Source: Candidatus Thorarchaeota archaeon | Lineage (GTDB): Archaea > Asgardarchaeota > Thorarchaeia > Thorarchaeales > Thorarchaeaceae | Assembly (NCBI GenBank): GCA_029855935.1 | Contig: JAGSHN010000017.1 | Coordinates: 1-64,000, forward strand | Direction: 5' to 3' | Length of the DNA stretch: 64,000 nt | In this document: positions 52,001-61,100 of the stretch, in pieces | Position numbering within the stretch: the stretch's first letter is position 1 | Layout: each line of letters begins with the position of its first letter | Translations under genes and position numbers: made by a program | Notes under the pieces: model-generated | The model's database searches: none | Seen by the model: only the letters and a program-made list of their open reading frames with translations | Told to the model about the DNA's origin: nothing

Positions 52001-54852
52001 CACCACCACCGGGAGATGTCAAGGACACTATCAAGACCGTAGCGCACGAACTGATGCTCTGTGTGCTCCCACGGAGAGATCACAATCTTGTCGTACAGTG
52101 TGAAGTTGTAGACGTGATCTCTCTGGTAGGACGTGTCGGTACTCTGATGCACGTTGCCGTAGATGTCAATCCATGAGTAGTATTCCTGACCGCCGTACTC
52201 CCACACATACTCGTACTCCTGGCCTGTCAGGAACGACTCGCCGGGAGTGACGGTGACGTTGTAGATGTGTAGTGATGTGGTGTAGGTCGCAGGAATCTTC
52301 GTGCCGTTGAGGAGTTCGTAGTAGTAGACAGGCGTGTCGCTCTCGTGGTCCCAGTGATCATAGAAGAAGATCGTGGTGATAGGCTCATGGGTCCAGAAGT
52401 CCTCACTCTGAACAGTCTTGACGAGATACTCCTGACCGTCGATGACTATGTACGGTTGTTCGTAGCCAGTGACTATCTCCGACGTGGGAACTCCACCATC
52501 GAAGACGTAGGCCAGCTTGTTGTACTCGACTGGGGTCATATATACCCGGTCGCCGCCGTAGTCAAAGCTGTACACCCAAGCCTCTTCCCAGGAGTACACC
52601 TCGTGCAGTCCCCACTCGCCCGTCTCATCCTCGTACCAGGTGAGATTCACGAAGGAGAAGTCCCACCAGTACTCGGATTCAGGCATCGTGTCGCTGAGGT
52701 TCACCTCGAAAGACGCGTAGAGGTCACCAAGGATGACCTGTTTCGTGAAGTTGCTCACGGTGGCGAAGACGGCTCCCTGTATCTCGGTCTCACGAGAGTG
52801 GCGGGCAGGGAAGTAGCTAACCCACTCGCCGGTCAGCTGGTTGTAGAACCACTCGGCCCAGTACCAGTCCTCTACCTGTTTCCAATTCCACATGGTGTAG
52901 TTGCCGTAGACCCACTGCCACGCGTCAGCGCTCTCATTGTACTCGTAGTGCCAGCCAGTGGCGTTCTCCTCCACCCAGTCCCAGTGGAGACCGTACGTAA
53001 GGTTCCACTTGGTGGTGTAGTTGAAGAGCTTCATGCGGACTGTGCCATTGAAGTAGCAGAGTATGACGTAGTCAAGATCAGTCCAGACGGACTCGTTCTC
53101 GGACCACTCTCCCGTGCTGGCCTGCAGCGTGAACTTGACGCCATCAATATCATCCGCGACCTCACCGCCACCCTGCAGTGTCCCTTCAACGATGAAGTCT
53201 GACCCCTTGTTCACGTGCATCATCCAGCCCTCAGGCGGAGTGCCGTCGGGGTTGAGGATGTTTGCGATAGTCACAGGGGTCTCGATGGCCACCTTCCGCG
53301 CCATCTCAAAGCTCGTGAACGTGCCAAAGACGGGGTCGTTGTCCATCGCCACTTGAAATGGCATACCGTCGGCGGCCGTCACCTGGACATTAAGGTATAT
53401 TGGATAGTCCTCAGTCTTGGGCATTGCATCTGTGAAGTGACCCACGAAGTCAACGACGTAGTATCGTCCGTTGTCGCTGTACGAACACAGCGACTCGTTC
53501 AGCTCGTAGAACACGGGCAGGTCAGCGGGATATGGCTCACGAACCGTGATGAGCTCGTTCCACGTTCCCGGGACATAGTGATCGTACCGGTAGCCTTCGT
53601 ACGAGTACATTGTTCCTACTGACCATGTACCAGAGGTGTGATTGTACAGTACGTCAATCTGGTAGGAGACAGTCACGTTGATGGTCTCGACCCAGTAGTC
53701 CCAGTCATTGGTCTGGTTATTCCACTCCATCATAAGCCGATTGATCTGGATCTCCTTGTACGGGGAGAGATAGATCTTCTGGCGCTCGGGATGCGTCCCG
53801 TACTTCATTACGGGGACCTGATACGTCACAGTGCTGTTCCACACGTACGTCCCGAGAACAGGGTCGTAGACCCAGCCACCTGTACGGGCCTCTGTGGCCT
53901 CATACCAGTCCGTGACATTAGTCCAGACAACCATCGACTCCGGGATGGGAATCTCCACCTCGGTCGCGACTGGCTCCAGACCAGTTGAGTTCACGGTCAT
54001 GACGAAGTCGCTGTTTCGCTGCACTGAGTAGATCGGATTGCCGGCCATGTCGAGCTTGTCGAAGATGAAGAGCCCGCCGAAAGATGCCCCGCGGGCCTGA
54101 TAGGGATCGACACCGACAGCAAGCAGGAACCTCGACTGATAGTCACTCCAGACGCCGTTCCACTCGGTGTCATAAGCTCCTACAGAGAGCTCATACAGTC
54201 CGAGAATCGCGTCGCTCGTGAACCGCAGTACGAAGTCAAAGTAGAACGAGTACTGGTCGGAGTAGTTGGCGCAGGACGCTGCGTCAAGCTGTGCGAAGGT
54301 CCCTATTGGGGTGTCGGGTTGCTGTGTGTAGTTCCAGATGTTGCTCTCGACGGACCAAGTGGGAGACCACTCGTCCGTGGTGAATACCAGCCGAAAGTTC
54401 GCACTTATGTTGGTGGATACTGTCAACAGATTGCCATACACATCGACTTCCTTGATGGTGGCATTGCGACCCATCGCGTTGCGGGGAATGTTGACAGAGA
54501 CTCTGATCCATTCTCCAATGTTCACATAATCGTCAAACGTGACCTCGGTACCATTGGAGTAGTACACGTTGAACGTCGGTTTCGGGCCGAACATCCAGTT
54601 TCGGCTAGTCCACGACCACTCATCAGTTGTGCTGTTTCGGTCGATGTGCCAGTTGACATCAGTACCAGTTTCACCCGATGGAGGAGGTGGCGGCGGTGGT
54701 GGCTCCTGAGTCACCGCTCGCACGGGCTCGACCGGGCTCGCTCCAGACTTGGCAGTGGCAGGAGGAGCATACACCGCGACGGAATAGAACATCGACACGG
54801 TGAACAGCATCACAGTGATGAGTGACAGGATTCTCTTTGATTGCCCTATCAT
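49015..54852 (-). CDS. Giant cell-surface protein, aromatic-rich, C-terminally anchored (1,945 aa)
   Basis: Signal peptide (ILSLITVMLFTVSMFYSVAVY), then about 1,780 residues unusually rich in Trp, Tyr, Asp, Asn and Thr with many N-glycosylation-type sites, an Ig/FN3-like domain (about 1,800-1,895; FPDGTTVYLKVGVSTASGY), a Ser/Thr linker containing IPTTGG, and a C-terminal TM helix followed by RRRR. It is a full-length paralogue of the next gene: matching blocks include TGSDLRTFDERP, GYWGIAWM, AQEQGWDW, DLDGDLNT and DPVFISYVSSRG. Size, glycosylation sites and anchor suit an S-layer or sheath protein. ATG 54852 follows AGGTGATG. Several long plus-strand frames inside it are antisense shadows. 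Confidence 0.85.
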   Translation of the reverse strand: MIGQSKRILSLITVMLFTVSMFYSVAVYAPPATAKSGASPVEPVRAVTQEPPPPPPPPSGETGTDVNWHIDRNSTTDEWSWTSRNWMFGPKPTFNVYYSNGTEVTFDDYVNIGEWIRVSVNIPRNAMGRNATIKEVDVYGNLLTVSTNISANFRLVFTTDEWSPTWSVESNIWNYTQQPDTPIGTFAQLDAASCANYSDQYSFYFDFVLRFTSDAILGLYELSVGAYDTEWNGVWSDYQSRFLLAVGVDPYQARGASFGGLFIFDKLDMAGNPIYSVQRNSDFVMTVNSTGLEPVATEVEIPIPESMVVWTNVTDWYEATEARTGGWVYDPVLGTYVWNSTVTYQVPVMKYGTHPERQKIYLSPYKEIQINRLMMEWNNQTNDWDYWVETINVTVSYQIDVLYNHTSGTWSVGTMYSYEGYRYDHYVPGTWNELITVREPYPADLPVFYELNESLCSYSDNGRYYVVDFVGHFTDAMPKTEDYPIYLNVQVTAADGMPFQVAMDNDPVFGTFTSFEMARKVAIETPVTIANILNPDGTPPEGWMMHVNKGSDFIVEGTLQGGGEVADDIDGVKFTLQASTGEWSENESVWTDLDYVILCYFNGTVRMKLFNYTTKWNLTYGLHWDWVEENATGWHYEYNESADAWQWVYGNYTMWNWKQVEDWYWAEWFYNQLTGEWVSYFPARHSRETEIQGAVFATVSNFTKQVILGDLYASFEVNLSDTMPESEYWWDFSFVNLTWYEDETGEWGLHEVYSWEEAWVYSFDYGGDRVYMTPVEYNKLAYVFDGGVPTSEIVTGYEQPYIVIDGQEYLVKTVQSEDFWTHEPITTIFFYDHWDHESDTPVYYYELLNGTKIPATYTTSLHIYNVTVTPGESFLTGQEYEYVWEYGGQEYYSWIDIYGNVHQSTDTSYQRDHVYNFTLYDKIVISPWEHTEHQFVRYGLDSVLDISRWWWSSRDECYYMTDTNGTLYRVDYDTDTKEYYATIDGTRYRISAPEYYWYREYNSQWIRLVDAYQHNFWYYEKDGIKYEMPYPGAGGQSDWDLNHFQSQGGVVPTKKSLMYNDTLYPVHWDGANNYVTIDAINYTVTELLLTHATANGTDIWDPQEIGKTSKFGTYDDTLTFTHVDTVAYDAYLEPYDNKTNLLKLLNGTVWVVNSTQLMVVFEYLAPNGTTFLSTDEWPTVFKENNISYYVWWSLDGREYKSGGYDLDVVNTYKVELYHTTNDTFYYFDLNSTRYYLHEVHQGTIATYVVLNATYSGDRLYMVNTFDAKTIYNFTYMGTPVNATAKWEAIYRRVPVWGHPVVYGPEPIRSTLYKNVDTLVYGAPDYGLWGLSLWTTDPETGALDLDGDLNTQGDQYYVLEVYSSTNTWSHEWEYMDINLMWDVNGSQFGDEMFVNSWMGVDMFAWSYKWNETFYWYHASDMSPVNSTEMTEIRNTVLSPDGEPAPGYWGIAWMVNNVTWDDILAEAQEQGWDWISEENQTWTWLSFGIDQSYGTSYTEGEVEHWLGVGVHYEFSGLMIWEDDNNDGLMQVDLNNPSSSELTHYLIPDSVDAVDFVTPGYGYGDYNDTGHLHLNLTDEVTWGVTFFNVTGTVFPFSQYGYWDWYAGVVTGSDLRTFDERPTRVTIDELSFLVHFCANVTEDINNHARIKVDNYVGNWDVDLLGGRRNLENRSLALNYFSEVNLADFAFKANGSFTDTESTVAADTFQLETAGARFAEMIMGGTTYDWGKNLSAPYDVVSYTTPLGTFEHAYESDNGMSATAWSFSSSMYMVSIGFPEWDGYSVYQDPVFISYVSSRGTSVVGPSPVTFGALSIDPALPTEGDTVTVYIEIYSTELVDSVTLYYSTDGENWQAVEMSSAGPSTYTGSVPPFPDGTTVYLKVGVSTASGYYESQTYSYTVGRGGLMTTETSIPTTGGSGIAFGGETTVLLLGVGAVLVIIVVLVLRRRR

Positions 54853-54992
54853 TTTCCATCATCACCTGCTCTCGATTCACACGGATGCTGCCGTGACCCC
54901 CAGAGTGATGTTGGTGGCGGCTCCGGCAGGTCCAATGCATATCGACTAGTGAATACAGTATAATCTACTGGGAATTATTCGCGCAACCTGTG

Positions 54993-55002
54993 AATATAAG
55001 GA
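54993..55002 (-). promoter_or_regulatory. TATA-like element of the first giant surface-protein gene
   Basis: Minus-strand TCCTTATATT, about 145 bases before ATG 54852. The core CCTTATATT also precedes the second giant gene. A second A/T block, AGATTATACTG (54956-54966), is closer. Confidence 0.45.
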
Positions 55003-55096
55003 AATCCTGTATCATCCCTCATCAAGTTCTGAAATCACGTGCCACGGTAGAAGGACAGCAACACCAGTATTCAGGTCTGGCAGAAGAATACGGAGA

Positions 55097-55108
55097 GAAA
55101 AAGAAAGG
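55097..55108 (-). terminator. Pyrimidine/T-rich terminator of the second giant surface-protein gene
   Basis: Minus-strand CCTTTCTTTTTC about 40 bases beyond the stop at 55148. Confidence 0.35.
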
Positions 55109-55147
55109 GAAGGCAACGGGCCCCAAGAGGGACCCGTGAACATTGCC

Positions 55148-58100
55148 TCACTTCTTGCGTTTCACCATCAGAGCCATCAGCACAATGACGAGAGCCAGTA
55201 CTCCGACCACACCGAGTAGCCCAAAGTCGAGAGACACCCCCGGACCTGGCGTGAATCCCGTGGTCGTAGAGGTCGTCTCCGTAGTGGTGGTCTCTGTGGT
55301 CGTCACTGTCATGTCACTGACTGTGTAGCTCTGCTGCGCGGACTGTGATGACTTGCCCGCCGTGTCGTAGGCGACGACATAGTAGGTCACAACGGATCCA
55401 TCCGCCTGCGGAGGAATCGTGCCAGTGTACTGGTTGCTGCCGATTGAAGACATCGTCACAGCAATCCACGCGCCACCGTCGACACTGTAGTACAGCGTGA
55501 CATTGTACACACCCATATCGTCCGTGACCGTCGCAGTGACTGTCACACTGTCACTCGACGTGGGCGATGCCTTGTCAATGGACACACTGGAGATTGTTGG
55601 CGGCGACACATCGTCAGAGACCGTGTAGGATGCCTCCGCCGACTGCGATCTCTGCTCAAGGTTGTCATAGGCGACAACATAGAAGGTGACCACAGAGCCG
55701 TGTGGCTGCGCAGGGATGATGGCCCAGTAGGTGCTACCACTGGCCGTCATCAGGATACTGGTCCAGTTGCCGTCATCGACCTTGTAGTAGAGGGTCGCGT
55801 TCAGTATGGTGCCGTCGTCAAGGATAGTCACGCTGACGTTGACAGCATCCGAGGATGTCGGACTGGTGGGTGAGTAGCTCAGCGAGCCAATGCCCGGAGG
55901 CGTGTCACCCTCGGTGGAGAACCTGTACACGTACTGGTCGGTCGTGGCAACATTGCCCTGTCCGTCGGTCGCGCGTACACGATAGAAGACGTATGTACCA
56001 GGGGCTTGGTTTGGCACGGTGTAGCGCCACACATCCGCTCCCGAGTCGTATGTCATGTCCACGGTGGTGTCAGACCCGCTGATGGTGTAGATGAGTTGCA
56101 CTGAGGAGAGTCCGGAGCCTCCGTTGTCGAAGACAGAGACCTCTACCACGAGGACCTCCTGACCACTGACCTCACCCTTGGTGCCGCTCACGTCAGAGAT
56201 GACCGGAGCGAGATTGTCAGGAAAGTTGTAGTACATCGTTGACGACTCGATCATATTGCCGGCGGCGTCATAGACCCGGACCTTGTAGGCAGCAGTGTAG
56301 GCATAGTCACTGCTCCGGGTCAGATAGCCCTCCCACTGGCTGGTCGTGCTGTTGTAGTTCATTGAGATTGCCTCCTCGGTGTTCTGGATATATATCTCCA
56401 CCCGGTCGACACCAGAGTCGGTGTCCCTGGCCGATGCTGTGATCAGGACCGATGTCGATGTGGCGGTGCCTACGCCAATTGAGTCAATGGTCGGCGGTGT
56501 TGGGTCATTGTAGAAGGTATGGTCGATGGGTGAACTGGCAATGTAGTTGCCGGTGTAGTCCCGCACGTATACAACGAATGACGTACTGTACGGGTCCGTC
56601 CCGACCATCTCAACCGAGCCCTCCCATGTGTGCGTGTCGCCATTGTATTCGAGAGACACGTTCTGATGGAAGCCATCGGGATTGTAGACCCACACCTCTG
56701 CAACTCCTGAGCCACCAGTGTCGCTGGCAGCCACCTCGAAGCTGACTCGCTCCTTGCCGTCGACGAACCTCGTTGTTGCGGACAGCGAGTCGATGCTCGG
56801 GTCAGAATTGTCGGTCACCCCTCTTGAGGAGGAGTAGCTCACAAAGACCGGGTCCACCGACACCTTGTAGCCGTCCCACCACTTGTAGTTGATCAGTGTG
56901 TAGAACTGGCTCGTCGAGATCTCGAACGGAGTCGCCGTGACACCCATGTCTGACAGATACGCCTCCTCGAAGAGGTCGGCAGGTATGGTCTGAGCATCCA
57001 CCGTGGTGTACATGGCGCTCCTGTTCCGGTCCCACTGATAGTGTACACCGCCGAGGTCCATCGACGCCACCTGAGCAGCAGCCGCCGCGACGGCGTATCT
57101 CGAAGACACAACGGTCTGGTTGCCGCTGACCGGCTGACCGTGCTGGTCGAAATAGGTCGCATTGAGCGGCACACCGTTCTCAGACACCATCAGTACATCG
57201 GTGTAGAAGGCAATCCCAAGGCTACGGTTCTCCAACACACTGCGGCCTCCGGGAGCATCAGTGTCCCAGTTGCCAATGGTCACGTTGAACTTCACCGTGC
57301 CATTGTTTGAGCTGCCGCCCGTGAGGACACCTTGAAAAGCGGCGCCGAGCGAGATCTCGGAGACATTGGCGCGAACTGGTCGCTCATCGAAAGTCGAGAA
57401 GTCGCTGCCAGTCATCGCTCCTTGATACCAGTCCCAGTAGCTCTGAGTTCCGAACGGGTAGGCGGTTCCTGAGACGTTGTCGAAGGTCACACCAAATGGT
57501 ACCGATGCGTTAAGGGGCCAGTTCTCTGAGCCGGATGTCAAGGAGGCATTCGGGGTGAGGAACTGAACTCCGCTCACGTCATCAGGCAGCCAGTAATGCG
57601 TGACCTCGCTGTTCTCTGGGTCATCAGGAATGAAGTCCATCACGTCGTTCTGGTTGTCATCCTCCCAAGAGAACAGACCAGCGTACTCGTACCACGAATC
57701 AACAGACATGACGGAACCATTGCCCATATCCGACAGGTAGTGCTCGGAGAGCTCCCACCAGATCCAGCTCCACTCCTGCGAGTCCTGAATGGCCCAGTCC
57801 CAGCCTTCCTCCTCAGCCTCTTTCTTCAGGTCCTGCGAGGTGAAGTTCCGGGCCATCCACGCGACATCCCAGTAGCCCGGCCTCGGGTTGCCGGCATCGT
57901 CGAAGATTGTGGAGTTGATCTGCGCCCACTCTGCAGGGGTGACCACAGCACCACTGTCGGCCTTGTACCAAGTGTAGTTGTCAGACCAGAAGGTCGTCCA
58001 GTTCACGGTGACTAGGCCCATGTAGGAGTCGACGTGGAACTCGTCGCCCACCTTGGTCGCATTGGGCTCCCACAGGATGGAGACCCATAGATACTGCTCC

Positions 58101-61100
58101 GTCTGGTTGTAGGTGTCCGTTGACTGGAATGTGTTTCTCACGTAGTACTGGTCGTTCGTTGTCGAGAGGTCCCCGTCAAGGTCGATTGCACCTGTATTAG
58201 GATCCTCTGTCCACGTCCTCATGTCCCAGAGGCCGAACTTCGGCGCGCCCACAATCACAGACCACTGCTGTCGCACAATCGTGATTGGGAGCGGAGCATA
58301 GTCCAGCTTCTTCCCAAGGCCCCAGAACTTGTAGACCTTGTAGATCATCTCACGTCCGCCTGTGACATTGTACGTTGTCGCTCCCATTGTGAAGTTGAAC
58401 TGTGGGATGTCGTACCGGTGCTGTGAGTCATCGTGGTAGTCGACTATCTCGAACTCGTCTGTGGAGTTTACAAGCGCCGGATAAGACTCAACGATGAGGT
58501 TCTCATAGGGGCGCGACTCCCAAGAGTTCTTGTCAAAGTTGTACTGGTCGACGGTATAGGTCGTCTGGTTGCGCCAGACGCCCTGGAACAAGAACTGTGC
58601 GGGAGAGCCTGGCAGATAGTCGTCGGGTCTCATCGCCGTCACATTGACAATCTCCCCTGCCTCCCAAGTCAGCATCTGACCGTCGAGGTCCCAAGTGTAG
58701 AAGAACTCATGGACGTTGTGGCCCAGATCTTCATCATAGGGAGCGAAGTCGTATGCGTACGGTTCGGTCGTGTAGAAGACTGTCCCGTTCGAGAGAGTCA
58801 CCTTGTAGAACAGCGGCCGGTCAAAGTGAGTGTAGTTGAGAACACTCCCATCTGCAAGACGGGCAATCTCAGTGTCGCCTGTCCAGTCAGTGATACCCCC
58901 ATCACCCCAGTCATTGAGCCAGCCGCTCTTCACATCGAACCATCCCTCGACCACGAACTCACGGGTATTGAGGTCCGTGTGGCCATAGGCAACGCGCCAT
59001 CCGGCAAGGTTGATGGCCGGTACAGGTGTAGAGCCCCCAATATTAGTGCTCCACAGATAGTCGAATTCGTCCTTGGGCGCCCAGCTGTATGGTCTTCGTC
59101 CGAACTTGGTGAGATTGTAAGTCGTGCCATTGACAACTGCAGTGTAGAAGTCGTAGTCGTAGACATCTATGCCGTCGTCGTAGGTGTATGTACCATTGTA
59201 TTGTGTGGCGGCCCACGTTTCGTTGATGAGGACGAAGATGTCTCCAGGGGTCTTGCTCTCAAGATCCCACGGATCCCAAGCGCCTGCGCCGGGATAGGGT
59301 AGCTCGTACTCGGTCCCGTTGATTGTGGTGAACGAGTAGGAGTCAAGGTACTTGTCCAGGGCAATCACGTGCTTTCCACTGAAGTTGCCCTCGTAGACTT
59401 GGAATGGCCACACTCCGTCCCAGAGCCAGTAGGTCGCTCCGTCGGTATGATTGACGTAATAGTACGCACTCCGATTGTACTCAGGACAGTGGCCCTTCCA
59501 GACCTCAATCTGTTCCCAAGTGCTGTTGATGTATATCACGTAGTGGTCATTATGCCACTCGGGCTCAGTTGCGTAGTAGATGACGGAGGAACCGTTTGCG
59601 ATGACTCCCAGTCCGACAGGCTTCATCGGAATGGTGTCGAGGAGAACACTTGTGTAGTTCCATGGGTCTGGTCGGACAATCAGACTACCGTTGATGGCAG
59701 GCATATGTGAGTCCGTTCCGTTCCACCAGTGGTGATCCGTATAATTGCCAACTGATAGGAACGACTCACCAGTATCGAGGGTCGTGTTGTAGATCGGGGC
59801 GACCTTGCCGAACTCTGCATACACTCTCGTTCCATTGAGGAGTTCGTAGTAGTGGACCCAGTTGCCCGAGTACTCTTGCCTGTGAGGGTCATACGCGTGG
59901 GGGTCCCACTCCTCGAACAGGATGTGCCGCCTTGTAGTCCCATCAGGCAGTGTCTCGGTGAACTCCTTGACGAAGTGCTTTTGACCTCCTATCATTACGT
60001 AGTGGTCAATCCGTGTGGGGTATATCACGTCGGTGTCGTTATTCCGCATCAATAGTGCCTTGAAGGGTGTGTCGACGTAGGTCCTCGTCCCGTTGTCGAG
60101 ATAGCTGTACACCAGCTGGTTGGTCCATCCAAGGGCCACGTGCTCGCCCCAGCCAGCCTCATAGTCGACAACCCACGTGAGGTTGCCGTAGTAGTAGTCC
60201 CAGTTCCACTCGAGCTCTGGCATGTCCGCCGTCGGCGTCACATCGAATGAGACCCTCAGGTCGTCTCCCTGTACGTAGTAGCTGAGATTTCCAACAAGGA
60301 CGTAGGAGGCGGGCATCACTGTCTCATTACCGTGATAATGGACATACTCTGTTGTCCAGTTGTTAGTCTTGAAGTCCCAGACTAGGTCCTCCCAGTGCCA
60401 CGTCGTCTCGTGGACCTGCCGCCACTCCCAGTATCCCGGAAAGACCTCAACATACTTCCATTCCCACGTCTCGCCATAGACGTACTGGACACGGTGCGTG
60501 TAGTTATAGACCGTCACCTCAAATTGCCCAGCCGGGCTCGCCTTCATCCAGATCTCAACCTGTGCGTCTTGAGACCAGCTGGAGTTGTCAGTCTTGCCCC
60601 AGTCATAGGACCATCCAGTCAGCACAAAGGCGACACCGTCGATGTCGTCTGCATAGGCCGCACCGCCCTGAAGGCGCGATGTCACCTCAAACGTGTCCCC
60701 GTGATCGGTTAGAAACATCCAAGATGGCTCGAAGGGCTGTCCCTTGTGAAGAAGTTTCACCACGGACACGGGTGTGTCCACAGCCAGTTGGTTGAACATG
60801 TCAGCACTAAAGGTCTCGTGTGCAACGAAGGGCAGGTAATCGAATCGTGGCAGATAGCGCCCGAATATGTCCGCGACCGAGACGTCCACCCGCAGTGACT
60901 GGGTAACTTCATTGCTGGGGAGCGTGATGTTCTCCGACACGTGGCCTCTGAAGACCACCACCTCGTTGTCGCCGTCTGTGTAGTGCTCTGATGTTGTCCC
61001 GTTCAGCACGTATACAATGGGCAATGTGCCATTGGTGGGGTAGGGCTCGTAGTACCACTTCATTGTCTCGAACCAATGGCCTCTGTCATCCTGAACGTAC

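Noticed and set aside
52345-53202. 285-codon plus-strand frame inside the first giant surface-protein gene
   Set aside because: Complementary-frame shadow produced by the biased codons of the giant gene.
58433-59302. 289-codon plus-strand frame inside the second giant surface-protein gene
   Set aside because: Same kind of antisense shadow; the opposite strand has a signal peptide, repeats and an anchor in one long frame.
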